Assembly: GCA_026415035.1 (NCBI GenBank)
Contig: JAOAHX010000009.1
Location: 1-64,000, forward strand
Direction of reading: 5' to 3'
DNA length: 64,000 bases
Source: Thermodesulfobacteriota bacterium
GTDB lineage: Bacteria; Desulfobacterota; BSN033; UBA1163
Position numbers and translations under genes: made by a program. How positions within the stretch are numbered: the first letter of the stretch is position 1; every line of letters begins with the position of its first letter. Below the pieces are notes generated by a model. It worked only from the letters and a program-made list of their open reading frames with translations. It did no database searches and was not told where the DNA came from. Of this stretch, positions 16,104 to 24,548 are shown piece after piece.

Positions 16104-17747
16104 ATGAAAGAAGAACTGGTCTTTACCCAATTCGAAAGGATCTGCGAGAAGTACCCCGACCGGGTCGCGGTCATCTATTTGGGTGAAAAATATACCTACG
16201 CCCGGCTGAGGGATCTGATCGATCGATTCGCCACCGCCCTCCACCGTTTGAACGTTCGCAAGGGCGACAAGGTCCTCCTCTATCTCTCCAACTCGGTTCA
16301 ATGGGTCATCTCCTTTTTCGGAATCCAGAAGATCGGCGCGGTGGCTGTCCCGGTGGCCCCCATCTACACCTCTTACGAAATCGAATACATGATCAACGAT
16401 TCGGGCGCCGAGACGATCGTCTGCCTCGATACCAACTTCGGTTACGTCCAGGACATCTTCCCGAAGACCGGCCTAAAAAGGATCATCGTCACCAACCTGG
16501 CTGACCTCCTCCCCTTCTATAAACGGGCCGTGGGATATCTGTTCGACAAGATCCCAAAAGGGATCGTAAAAAAGGGCCCCCATGTCTACTCCTTCACAGA
16601 TCTGCTCAGGCAACGGCCAGAGAGATTGAGGGTCGAGATCGACCCCTGGACCGACCTCTCCTACATCCTCTATACCGGAGGGACGACGGGCTTTCCGAAA
16701 GGGGTCCCCGGAAACCACATGGGGATGGTCTCCTACGTGAGGGATATCATGGAGGATGTGGTGGGAGGCTATATCGAGGAGGGCAAGGATACGTACATCG
16801 CCATCAATCCCCTCTTTCACATCATGGCCCTGGGACTCTTCGTCGCCATCGGCCTCAATTACGGCAATACGACGGTCATCATGCCCGTCCCCCAGGTCGA
16901 CTCCATCCTGAAGGCCATCGAAAGATACCGGGTCCGGTGGTTCCTCGGAGTCCCGGCCCTCTACCGGATGATCCTCGAAAACGACCGGTTGAACCAATAC
17001 GACCTGAGCTCCCTGAAATACTGCTATTGCGGCGGGGATGTGCTTCCCATCGAGGTCTTCAAAAGGTGGAAGGAACTGCTGGGCATCTCCATCTACCAGG
17101 TCTACGGATCCACTGAGGCGGGCCACGTCACCTACAGCCGTCTCGACCGGGAGCCGGAACTCTCCTCGATCGGGCAACCCCTCAAAACGAGACAATGCAA
17201 GGTGGTCGACCCCGACACGCTCGAGCCCCTTCCCGTGGGAGAGGTGGGCGAGCTCCTGGTCACCTCCGACTATACGCTGAAGTATTACTGGAACAAGCCC
17301 GAGGAGACGAGCCGTGCTTACGTCAATCTCGATGGCCAGGTCTATTATCGAATGGGCGATTATGTCCGGCTCGGAGAGGATGGAAACATCTACTATGTGG
17401 AGCGCTCCGCCGATGTGATCAAGCATAAGGCCTACCGGGTCTCGGCCTCGGAGATCGAGGCGGTCCTCCAGGATCACCCCACGGTCATCGGTGCCTGTGT
17501 GGTCGGGGTCCCCGATCCGAAGGTCGGCGAGCGGATCAAGGCGATCGTCGTCCTCAAAGAAGATGCCAGGGGCGTGGACGCCTCGGAATTGATTCGGTGG
17601 TGTCGGGAGCGTTTGGCCCCCTATAAGGTGCCTCAGTATATCGAATTCAGGGACATGTTGCCCAAATCGAAGGTCGGGAAGCTCCTGAGACGGGAGATCC
17701 GGAGCGAAGAAAGACGGAAGATCGCCCAGGAGAAAACCAAAGGGTAA
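16104..17747 (+). CDS. Acyl-CoA ligase (AMP-binding) embedded in the LIV transporter operon
   Basis: 547-residue adenylate-forming ligase with P-loop 'YTGGTTGFPKGV', the A5-like 'YQVYGSTEAGHVTYS', 'GDYVRLGEDGNIYYVERSADVIKHKAYRVSASEIE', and C-terminal 'LPKSKVGKLLRRE' with the acylation lysine. It activates a carboxylic acid with ATP and CoA; size and motifs fit medium-chain or aromatic acid ligases, but substrate is not decidable. It lies between livG and livF, 9 bp after livG, so activation is probably coupled to uptake by this transporter. Confidence 0.88.
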   Translation: MKEELVFTQFERICEKYPDRVAVIYLGEKYTYARLRDLIDRFATALHRLNVRKGDKVLLYLSNSVQWVISFFGIQKIGAVAVPVAPIYTSYEIEYMINDSGAETIVCLDTNFGYVQDIFPKTGLKRIIVTNLADLLPFYKRAVGYLFDKIPKGIVKKGPHVYSFTDLLRQRPERLRVEIDPWTDLSYILYTGGTTGFPKGVPGNHMGMVSYVRDIMEDVVGGYIEEGKDTYIAINPLFHIMALGLFVAIGLNYGNTTVIMPVPQVDSILKAIERYRVRWFLGVPALYRMILENDRLNQYDLSSLKYCYCGGDVLPIEVFKRWKELLGISIYQVYGSTEAGHVTYSRLDREPELSSIGQPLKTRQCKVVDPDTLEPLPVGEVGELLVTSDYTLKYYWNKPEETSRAYVNLDGQVYYRMGDYVRLGEDGNIYYVERSADVIKHKAYRVSASEIEAVLQDHPTVIGACVVGVPDPKVGERIKAIVVLKEDARGVDASELIRWCRERLAPYKVPQYIEFRDMLPKSKVGKLLRREIRSEERRKIAQEKTKG

Positions 17748-17764
17748 GAACGGGGAGGGTCGAA

Positions 17765-18511
17765 GTGCTGGACGTCAGAAACCTCATGGTCTTTTACGAA
17801 AATGCCCTCGCCATTAACAACATCAACCTAAAATGCGAGGCCGCAAAAGTGACGGGCATTTTCGGGGCCAATAGCGCGGGAAAATCGACCCTGATGTATA
17901 CCATTTCGGGGATCATCCTCGACGTCAAGAAGAAAGAGGAGATGAGGGGCGGGGAGCGGATCACCCTCCTCGGTAATATCCTATTCGAGGGGGCGGACAT
18001 CACCTGGATGAAACCGAGCGAACGCGCCAAAAGGGGGATCATCCTCTGCCCCGAGAGGCGGCGGATCTTTGCCGAGAGCACCGCCCTCGAAAACCTCAAG
18101 ATCGGCGCCTATCTGGCTTCCAAAACCCAGGCCAGAAAGACCCTCGAATACGTCTTTTCGATCTTTCCCCCCTTGGTAAAGCTGAAAAGGAGAGAAGGGG
18201 GGTTCCTCAGCGGCGGAGAACAACAGATGCTGGCCATCGGAAGGGCTTTGATGGCCCAACCCAAACTGCTTCTCCTCGACGAACCCCTGTTGGGTCTGAG
18301 CCCTCTGATGGAGGTGATGCTCGCCAGGGCCATCCATGACATCAATGTCCAGACCGGGATCACCATCCTGATTTCGGAACAGTATGCCCGTCCCGTTCTC
18401 CCCATCGTCCACTACGGGTACATCCTTGAAAATGGAGGGGCGGTGCTGGAAGGGAGCTCCAAGGACTTGATGGAGAACCCGGACGTAAAGTCCGCTTACT
18501 TCGGAATATAA
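17765..18511 (+). CDS. livF: ABC transporter ATP-binding protein, LivF
   Basis: 248 residues from GTG 17765. Walker A 'GANSAGKST' (Ser where Gly is usual), signature 'LSGGEQQMLAIGRALM', Walker B 'LLLLDEPLLGLS', and 'ISEQYARPVLPIVHYGYILENG'. Second ATPase of the LivHMGF transporter. An insertion after the Walker A region, 'KKKEEMRGGERITLLG', makes it slightly longer than a standard LivF. Confidence 0.9.
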   Translation: MLDVRNLMVFYENALAINNINLKCEAAKVTGIFGANSAGKSTLMYTISGIILDVKKKEEMRGGERITLLGNILFEGADITWMKPSERAKRGIILCPERRRIFAESTALENLKIGAYLASKTQARKTLEYVFSIFPPLVKLKRREGGFLSGGEQQMLAIGRALMAQPKLLLLDEPLLGLSPLMEVMLARAIHDINVQTGITILISEQYARPVLPIVHYGYILENGGAVLEGSSKDLMENPDVKSAYFGI

Positions 18512-18534
18512 AACCGAAAAAGGAAGGAGCATGC

Positions 18535-19107
18535 ATGGACCTCTTTACGGCGATCAAAGAGAGACGGAGCTGCCGAAACTTCTTGCCCGACCCTATAGAC
18601 GATCCCACCCTTGAAAGGCTTTTGGAGGCCGCCATCTGGGCCCCCTCGCCCCTCAACAGCCAGCCCTGGGAATTCATCGTGATCACCAGTCCTGAGATCA
18701 AAGAGAAGATCTTCGCGGAAGGCGAGAGGTGCCGTCAATGGGCCCTTGAAAAGAGCGGCTGGAAGTGGTTGGGGTCCTACACCCTCGACTTCTTAAAAAC
18801 CGTCCCCGCCCTCATCGCGGTCGTGGGAGATCCCAAGAAGTCAGGCGTCGACCTCTTCATGGAGGAGGGCCCGATGGGATATCAGGCCGCCTGCGCCGCA
18901 GCCATCCAGAACCTCCATCTGGCTGCCCACGGCCTCGGCCTAAGCAGCCTCTGGTTCACCCTCTTCGACAAAAAGGCCATGAGGGAGATCCTTCGCATCC
19001 CTGCCGAAAAAGTCCCCCTCGCACTGATCTGCATCGGAAAACCCGCAAGCCCCCCTGCTCCAACTCCCCGTAAAGAGCTCAGGGAGAAAGTCACCTTCCT
19101 CCGCTGA
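18535..19107 (+). CDS. Nitroreductase-family flavoprotein
   Basis: 190 residues with the family pattern 'AIKERRSCRNFLPDPID' at the N-terminus, 'APSPLNSQPWEFIVIT' and 'AAIQNLHLAAHGLGLSSLWFT'. These are FMN enzymes using NAD(P)H to reduce nitro groups, quinones or enoates. It is the last gene of the transporter operon, 23 bp after livF. The true substrate is unknown; in this setting reduction or dehydrogenation of an acyl-CoA-related compound is possible but unproven. Confidence 0.85.
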   Translation: MDLFTAIKERRSCRNFLPDPIDDPTLERLLEAAIWAPSPLNSQPWEFIVITSPEIKEKIFAEGERCRQWALEKSGWKWLGSYTLDFLKTVPALIAVVGDPKKSGVDLFMEEGPMGYQAACAAAIQNLHLAAHGLGLSSLWFTLFDKKAMREILRIPAEKVPLALICIGKPASPPAPTPRKELREKVTFLR

Positions 19108-19257
19108 TCTCGTTTGGGATGGGGTAAGGAGACCGAGCCCAACCCCCGGCAAAAATGGGTCTTTCGGGCCTCGGGAAAACTATATTGTAGCTATTTCTTA
19201 ACTTCTTTAACCCTCCGTTCTTCCAAGAGATTTCCTCCCTCCAAGAGAACCTTTTCA

Positions 19258-19274
19258 CATTTAACGTAAACTGG
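19258..19274 (-). promoter_or_regulatory. Operator-like site, third copy of the TTTACGTAAA-type motif
   Basis: Read on the minus strand it is CCAGTTTACGTTAAATG, similar to CAGTTTACGTAAAGTGG at 28183 and 51196 but with mismatches in the right half. It sits 10 bp upstream of the -35 hexamer of the second transporter operon. Confidence 0.4.
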
Positions 19275-19284
19275 AATTTTTTTC

Positions 19285-19313
19285 TTGACAAAAAGATGGC
19301 GTTCTGATAATAG
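19285..19313 (+). promoter_or_regulatory. Sigma-70-like promoter of the second LIV transporter operon
   Basis: TTGACA (19285-19290), 17-bp spacer, TAATAG (19308-19313). The -35 is perfect consensus. Start of transcription would be near 19320. Confidence 0.6.
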
Positions 19314-19549
19314 AAGGGTCACGATTTTTCTGGGTGGGCTTTTCGATTCCTTTCCAGCCCTTCTGTCCGCATCGAACAGACAAATGGAGGGCGCCCGGTG
19401 CGCCCCGATGGAGAGGCTGAGCCAAATCCCGATGAAGGAAAAAACCTCGATTCCTTCCCTTTGGCAAAGCAAGCCCCCTCTACCCTCATCTCCCTGCCTT
19501 AGGCTATCCAGGCAAGTCAGCCGGAATCCCTATTCAAAAGGAGGGCTTC

Positions 19550-20359
19550 ATGGTCGTAACCAATGAGACCCAGCTCAAGGTGGAAAATATCCATATGGCC
19601 TTCGGAGGCGTCCAGGCCTTGCTCGGGGTCAGTTTCGAAGTGAAAAAGGGCGAGATCTTCTCCATCATCGGCCCCAATGGCGCCGGGAAAACGGTCCTTC
19701 TCAACTGTATCAACGGGCTCTACAAACCGCAGAAAGGGAAGATCTTCTTCGAGGGAAAGGACATCAGCACCTTAAAACCCTACCAGAGGGCGGAACTGGG
19801 GATTTCGAGGACCTTCCAGAAACTGGAGCTATTCAGGGGGGCCACGGTCCTCGATAACATCCGCCTCGGGCGCCATATCCATCTGAAATCGGGTCTTCTC
19901 AGCAGCGCCCTCTACATAGGGAAGACCGCGAGAGAAGAGATCGAACATCGGGATTTCATCGAAAGGGAGATCATCGACCTGCTCGAGATCGAACACATCC
20001 GACACAAGATCGTCGGGATGCTCCCCTACGGGCTTCAAAAGAGGGTGGAGTTGGCAAGGGCCTTGGCCCTCAATCCAAAGATGATCCTCCTCGATGAGCC
20101 CCTTGCCGGCCTCAACCTGGAGGAGGTCGAGGATATGGCCCGGTTCATCCTCGACATCAATGAAGAAGAGCGATGGCAGACGACCTGTGTGCTGGTCGAA
20201 CACGACATGGGGGTCGTCATGGACATCTCCCACCGGGTCATGGCCCTCAACTTTGGAGAGAAGATCGCAGAGGGTCCCCCCCCCGAGGTCCAGAAGAACC
20301 CCAGCGTCATCAAAGCCTATTTAGGAGAGGCGGAGGATCTCTATGTCACAAGACGTTAA
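19550..20359 (+). CDS. livG: ABC transporter ATP-binding protein, LivG (second transporter)
   Basis: 269 residues preceded by AAAAGGAGGG. Walker A 'GPNGAGKTV', signature-like 'LPYGLQKRVELARALAL', Walker B 'MILLDEPLAGLNLEE', and 'VLVEHDMGVVMDISHRVMALNFGEKIAEG'. It opens the second operon, livG-ligase-livH-livM-livK-livF-lipoprotein. Its last 17 bp overlap the ligase gene. Confidence 0.92.
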   Translation: MVVTNETQLKVENIHMAFGGVQALLGVSFEVKKGEIFSIIGPNGAGKTVLLNCINGLYKPQKGKIFFEGKDISTLKPYQRAELGISRTFQKLELFRGATVLDNIRLGRHIHLKSGLLSSALYIGKTAREEIEHRDFIEREIIDLLEIEHIRHKIVGMLPYGLQKRVELARALALNPKMILLDEPLAGLNLEEVEDMARFILDINEEERWQTTCVLVEHDMGVVMDISHRVMALNFGEKIAEGPPPEVQKNPSVIKAYLGEAEDLYVTRR

Positions 20360-22277
20360 ACACAGAGAGGTGCCCATCACCAAAGATTTGACCATTCCCA
20401 AGCTCTGGCTGGCTGCGGCGAAGAAGTACTGGGACAAGAAGGTCGCGATGCGCGAGAAGGAGTTCGGCATCTGGGTCCCCATCACCTGGAAGCAGTACTA
20501 TGAGAACGTCAAGAGGATCGCCCTCGGGATGGTCTCCCTGGGGCTCGAGCGAAACGACAAGGTGGCCATGATCGGAGACAACCGACCCGAGGCCCTCTGG
20601 GCCGAGATGGCGGCCATGTGCGTGGGAGGCGTCGGCGTCTGGCTCTTTCAAGATTCGCTCATAGATGAGGTCCAGTATATCATCGACCACTCCGATGCCA
20701 AACTGATGGTGGGCGAAGGACAGGAGGAGGTCGACAAATATCTCATGATCAAGGAGAAGTGCCCCAAGCTGAAGAAGATGATCTGGGACGATCCCAAAGG
20801 CATGAGAGGATACGACGAGCCCACCTTGATGAGCCTCAAGGAGTTGATGAAAATCGGCGAGGACCTGGATAAAAAAGAGCCCGGCCTCTTCGAGGATTTG
20901 ATCTCGAAGGGGAAGGGAGACGATATCTGCCTCCTCTTCTATACCTCCGGAACGACGGCCCTGCCCAAGGGGGCTCTCCTCACCCATTACAACATGCTCA
21001 CCATGGGCCGAAACCTCATGCGGGTCGATCCCTACTTCGAGACCGATGACTTCGTCTCCTATCTTCCCTTCGCTTGGATCGGCGAGCAGATGATGTCGAT
21101 CTCTTGCGGGATCCAGGCCGGGTTCACGCTCAACTTCCCGGAGGAACCGGAGACGGCCCAAGAAAATATCCGCGAGATCGGCCCCCAGGTGATGTTCGCG
21201 CCCCCCCGGATCTATGAGCAGATGGTCCGAAATGTTCAGGTGAAATATCTTGACTCCACCTGGGCCAAGCGGAAGGCCTATGAGCTGGCGATGAAGATCG
21301 GATACCACGTGGCGGAGCTGAAGTTTTCCAAAAAACCGGTCCCCTTCCAGTGGAAGGCCCTCAACTACCTGGCCTATCTCGGGGTTCATAAAAAATTGAA
21401 GGATCACCTCGGCCTCTCGAGGATCAGGTATACCTACACCGGTGGGGCCGCCATGGGTCCCGACCATTTCAGGTTCTTCCACGCCCTCGGAGTCAACCTG
21501 AAGCAGATCTATGGACAGACCGAAATTGCCGGCATCTCCGTTCTTCATCGAGACGGCGATATCAAATTCGATACGGTGGGCAAACCCATCCCCGAAACCG
21601 AGGTGAAGATCACGCCCGATGGGGAGATCATCTCCAAGAGCCCCTCCGTCTTCCAGGGATACTATAAGATGCCCGAGGAGACCGCCAAGGCCTTGAGGGA
21701 GGGATGGCTCCACTCGGGCGATACCGGCTTTATCGATTCCGATGGCCACCTGGTCGTCTTCGATCGGACCAAGGACGTGATGGTGTTGAGCGACGGGACG
21801 AAGTTTGCGCCCCAGTACCTGGAGACCCGGTTGAAATTCAGCCCCTATATCAAGGATGTCTGGGCGATCGGGGATAAGAAGCCCTACGTCACGGCCGTCA
21901 TCTGCATCGATTATAACGTGGTGGGCAAATGGGCGGAGGATCGAAACATCGCCTACACCAGCTACCCGGAACTCTCTCAGATCCAGGAGGTCTATGAACT
22001 GATCAAAAAAGAGATCGTCAAGATGAACCGAGACCTCCCCCCAGTCGCCCGGGTGAAGAAGTTCGTCAACCTTTTTAAGGAATTCGATGCGGACGATGAC
22101 GAATTGACCCGAACCCGAAAATTGAGGAGGGCCTTTGTGGAAGAGCGTTATCGGGACATCGTCAACGGTCTCTACTCGGACGTGAAAAGCGTCCACATGG
22201 ACACCAACATCACCTATGAGGACGGAAGGGTGGTCCATATCAAGGCCGACATGAAAGTCATGGAGGTCCCTCAATGA
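20343..22277 (+). CDS. Long-chain-type acyl-CoA synthetase embedded in the second LIV operon
   Basis: 644-residue adenylate-forming ligase: P-loop 'LFYTSGTTALPKGALLTH', 'LKQIYGQTEIAGISVLHRDG', 'LHSGDTGFIDSDGHLVVFDRTKDVMVLSDGTKFAPQ'. The C-terminus reads 'DADDDELTRTRKLRRAFVEERY' without the usual K-x-x-G-K-x-x-R tail, as in the bubblegum/ACSBG-type long-chain synthetases. Such a ligase within a LIV cassette suggests that an imported acid is charged with CoA on entry. The start overlaps livG by 17 bp. Substrate range is inference. Confidence 0.88.
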   Translation: MSQDVKHREVPITKDLTIPKLWLAAAKKYWDKKVAMREKEFGIWVPITWKQYYENVKRIALGMVSLGLERNDKVAMIGDNRPEALWAEMAAMCVGGVGVWLFQDSLIDEVQYIIDHSDAKLMVGEGQEEVDKYLMIKEKCPKLKKMIWDDPKGMRGYDEPTLMSLKELMKIGEDLDKKEPGLFEDLISKGKGDDICLLFYTSGTTALPKGALLTHYNMLTMGRNLMRVDPYFETDDFVSYLPFAWIGEQMMSISCGIQAGFTLNFPEEPETAQENIREIGPQVMFAPPRIYEQMVRNVQVKYLDSTWAKRKAYELAMKIGYHVAELKFSKKPVPFQWKALNYLAYLGVHKKLKDHLGLSRIRYTYTGGAAMGPDHFRFFHALGVNLKQIYGQTEIAGISVLHRDGDIKFDTVGKPIPETEVKITPDGEIISKSPSVFQGYYKMPEETAKALREGWLHSGDTGFIDSDGHLVVFDRTKDVMVLSDGTKFAPQYLETRLKFSPYIKDVWAIGDKKPYVTAVICIDYNVVGKWAEDRNIAYTSYPELSQIQEVYELIKKEIVKMNRDLPPVARVKKFVNLFKEFDADDDELTRTRKLRRAFVEERYRDIVNGLYSDVKSVHMDTNITYEDGRVVHIKADMKVMEVPQ

Positions 22278-22295
22278 TCTGATCGAGGAGGTCCT

Positions 22296-23180
22296 ATGGA
22301 GATCTTTTTACAGCTATTAATCACGGGGATCTTGGTCGGAAGCATCTACGCTTTGGTGGCCCTCGGCTGGACGCTCATCTATAAATGCTCAGGCGTCCTC
22401 AACCTGGCCATGGGAGAGCTCACCCTCATCGGCGCCTATGTCTGCCTCACCTTATATCACTTGGGCATTCCCTTCATCCTCGCCCTGTTGATCACCTTAG
22501 CCATCGGCTTCATCCTCGGCATCCTGACCGAGGTCTTATTCCTCAGGCCCATGGTGGGAGAGCCTGTGCTCGCGGTCATCATGGTGACGGTCGGGCTGGC
22601 CTTCTTCTTCAGAGGCCTGGTCATGCTCATCTGGGGGACCGACACCGTGGTTTTCTCCCCCCCCGTCTTTCCGATGGAGCCCCTCAAAATCGGGAGGATC
22701 GTCATCGGCCAGGTCTTCCTTTGGGCCTTCATCGCCTCCGTCATCCTCATGATCGCCTTCGTCTCCTTCTTTAAATTCACGAAGTGGGGCCTCTCCATGC
22801 AGGCCACGGCAGACGACGAAATGGCCGCCCTCTCTCTGGGGGTAAACGCAAAGGTGGTCTATGCCCTGGCCTGGGCTATCGCCTTCATGGCGGCTGGCGT
22901 GGGAGGCACCCTGCTGGGAAATATCAATGGTCTCAATATCTCGGTTGGGTACCTCGGCTTGCTGGTCTTGCCGGCCGTCGTTCTGGGAGGATTGAACTCG
23001 GTCCCGGGCGCGATCGTGGGCGGCCTCATCATCGGGGTCCTCCAGAACCTGGCCGATGGCTACCTGAGCCGTTACACCCCGGGCGGGGTCAAAGATGTCT
23101 TCCCTTTTGCGGTCATGGTGATCATCCTCCTCTTCAAGCCTTACGGCCTGTGGGGATGGGTGAGGATCGAACGAGTCTAA
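22296..23180 (+). CDS. livH: Branched-chain amino acid type ABC permease, LivH (second transporter)
   Basis: 294-residue hydrophobic permease with 'LITGILVGSIYALVALGWTLIYKCSGVLNLAMGELTLIGAYVCL' and the coupling-loop pattern 'KFTKWGLSMQATADDEMAALSLGVNAK'. Follows the ligase gene by 18 bp with a GAGGAGG ribosome site. Partner of LivM at 23250. Confidence 0.92.
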   Translation: MEIFLQLLITGILVGSIYALVALGWTLIYKCSGVLNLAMGELTLIGAYVCLTLYHLGIPFILALLITLAIGFILGILTEVLFLRPMVGEPVLAVIMVTVGLAFFFRGLVMLIWGTDTVVFSPPVFPMEPLKIGRIVIGQVFLWAFIASVILMIAFVSFFKFTKWGLSMQATADDEMAALSLGVNAKVVYALAWAIAFMAAGVGGTLLGNINGLNISVGYLGLLVLPAVVLGGLNSVPGAIVGGLIIGVLQNLADGYLSRYTPGGVKDVFPFAVMVIILLFKPYGLWGWVRIERV

Positions 23181-23197
23181 AACATCACACCCCCTCC

Positions 23198-23230
23198 CCT
23201 TCCCTCCCCTCTCCCGGGGAAAAGGAAGGG
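23198..23230. repeat. Palindromic GC-rich intergenic hairpin
   Basis: CCCTTCC and GGAAGGG arms flank an inner CTCCCGGGG segment in the short gap between livH and livM. Member of the hairpin family listed at 7596. It has no T-tract and lies inside an operon, so it probably acts on mRNA stability rather than termination. Confidence 0.45.
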
Positions 23231-23249
23231 TGGGCGGAGGAGGTTCCTT

Positions 23250-24344
23250 ATGAATTATCGTCCCTGCGGTGTCTACCATCAACATTATCGTCAGGACCAT
23301 GCCTGGTGGCAGACCAAATTCGTCTGGGGGAAGATGATCCTGCTCTTTGTCAGCATCTTCTTCCTTTTCCCCCAATTCGCCAGTATGTACCTCATCTCCA
23401 TCGCAAATGTCGTGGGCTATACCATCCTCTCGGCTATGGGGGTCCAACTCCTCATCGGGTATTGCGGACAGGTCACCCTCGGCCATGCGGCCTTCCTTGC
23501 GACCGGCGCCTATACCTGCACCCTCCTGATGCTTCAGCTCAACGTCCCTTACCCCATTGCCATGGTGATCGGCGGCCTCGTTGGAGGTCTGTGGTGTGTC
23601 CTCTTTGGGCTTCCCTCCGCCAGGGTCAAGGGATTTTATTTGATCATGACCACCATGGCCGCCCAGTTCCTCACGGTCGAATTCTTCATCACCCAGTACA
23701 TCAGCCAGATCGGAGGAAGGGGCGTGGCCTTTTCGATCCCGCCCGGTACGGTGAAGATCGGGCCATGGGTGATCAAAGATGATAAAGATGTTTACTACCT
23801 GATGGCCATCCTGGTTGTCCTGCTCACCCTCGTCATGGCCAACCTGGTGCGGTCGAAAATCGGAAGGGCCTGGATCGCCATCCGCGACAACGATATTGCT
23901 GCGGAGACGATGGGCGTCAACATTGTCTACTATAAACTGTTGGCCTTCTTCGTGGCCGGGTTCTTCGGCGGAATAGCCGGCGCCTTCTGGGTCACCTCCC
24001 TGGCAGCCGTCAGCCCGGAGCACTTCCACTTCGGGTGGTCCCTCTGGCTGGTGGGGGTCATCCTCATCGGAGGCGTGGGAAGCATCCACGGGACAATCTT
24101 CGGCTCCCTGTTCATGACCCTCATCCCAGAAGCCCTCAAATTTTTCATCTTCATCCTGACGGAAAGCCCCTTTTTGGTGGGCCTGATGCCCTTCTTGCCT
24201 CACCTCCTTGAGAAATTTCTCTACGTGAAGGAGGCGGCCTTTGGCCTCGCCATCGCCCTCTTCCTCATCTATGAACCCAACGGTCTGGCATACCGATGGT
24301 GGCAGATCAAGAATTACTTTAATCTCTGGCCCTTCTCTTATTAA
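23250..24344 (+). CDS. livM: Branched-chain amino acid type ABC permease, LivM (second transporter)
   Basis: 364-residue permease. After a polar N-terminus of ~30 residues (unusual 'YRPCGVYHQHYRQDHAWW') come the membrane spans with 'AMGVQLLIGYCGQVTLGHAAFLATGAYTC', 'SARVKGFYLIMTTMAAQFL', the coupling loop 'SKIGRAWIAIRDNDIAAETMGVNIVYYK' and 'EPNGLAYRWWQIK' at the end. The permease partner of LivH. Confidence 0.92.
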   Translation: MNYRPCGVYHQHYRQDHAWWQTKFVWGKMILLFVSIFFLFPQFASMYLISIANVVGYTILSAMGVQLLIGYCGQVTLGHAAFLATGAYTCTLLMLQLNVPYPIAMVIGGLVGGLWCVLFGLPSARVKGFYLIMTTMAAQFLTVEFFITQYISQIGGRGVAFSIPPGTVKIGPWVIKDDKDVYYLMAILVVLLTLVMANLVRSKIGRAWIAIRDNDIAAETMGVNIVYYKLLAFFVAGFFGGIAGAFWVTSLAAVSPEHFHFGWSLWLVGVILIGGVGSIHGTIFGSLFMTLIPEALKFFIFILTESPFLVGLMPFLPHLLEKFLYVKEAAFGLAIALFLIYEPNGLAYRWWQIKNYFNLWPFSY

Positions 24345-24454
24345 CCAAAAGGGAGGTCCCTGAGGAGGCGAATCGCCCCAAAACATGTGGATCGGATCGA
24401 TCACGAATTCCCCATCGCCCATCACGAATTAAAAAAGGAGGTGGTGCCCGTCAA

Positions 24455-24488
24455 TGGATGGTGGGAGGTTCAAGTGGATGGTGGGAGG
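24455..24488 (+). repeat. 14-bp tandem direct repeat in the livM-livK gap
   Basis: TGGATGGTGGGAGG occurs at 24455-24468 and 24475-24488, a 20-bp period. CACGAATT also occurs twice upstream (24401-24408 and 24423-24430). The 204-bp gap holds no convincing gene or promoter. The significance is unclear. Confidence 0.45.
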
Positions 24489-24548
24489 GATTTAATCGGA
24501 CGTCATCTTTTTTTCGTACTTTTTCAAAGTCCTCATAGGAGGTGAAAG

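Larger units (their letters stand above)
19108..19549 (+). other. 442-bp gap with operator, promoter and structured leader for the second LIV operon
   Basis: No gene is visible. The region contains a MerR-type operator-like site (19258-19274), a near-consensus promoter (19285-19313), and a leader of about 230 nt to the ATG at 19550. The leader holds a GGGCGC/GCGCCC hairpin (19389-19405) and a TGCCT/AGGCA pair near 19500. I compared it mentally with common riboswitch consensus elements (TPP, cobalamin, glycine, c-di-GMP, fluoride) and found no match. Confidence 0.45.

Noticed and set aside
19314-19549. TPP riboswitch suggested by CTGAG and later purine-rich blocks
   Set aside because: The second conserved TPP element and the GCGNAGGGAA-type block are absent.
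20346-22274. Minus-strand frame of 642 codons mirroring the second acyl-CoA ligase
   Set aside because: Antisense shadow with no recognisable domain; the plus strand encodes an intact ligase with all motifs.
22536-24425. Minus-strand frame of 629 codons spanning livH and livM
   Set aside because: Crosses two real genes and their gap, strongly acidic and His-rich translation, no motifs.
24444-24545. Possible 33-residue peptide (GTG start) before the second livK gene
   Set aside because: A Shine-Dalgarno-like AAGGAGG is present but only 2 bp from the GTG, the frame runs over a direct repeat, and the peptide has no recognisable feature. Kept as unproven.
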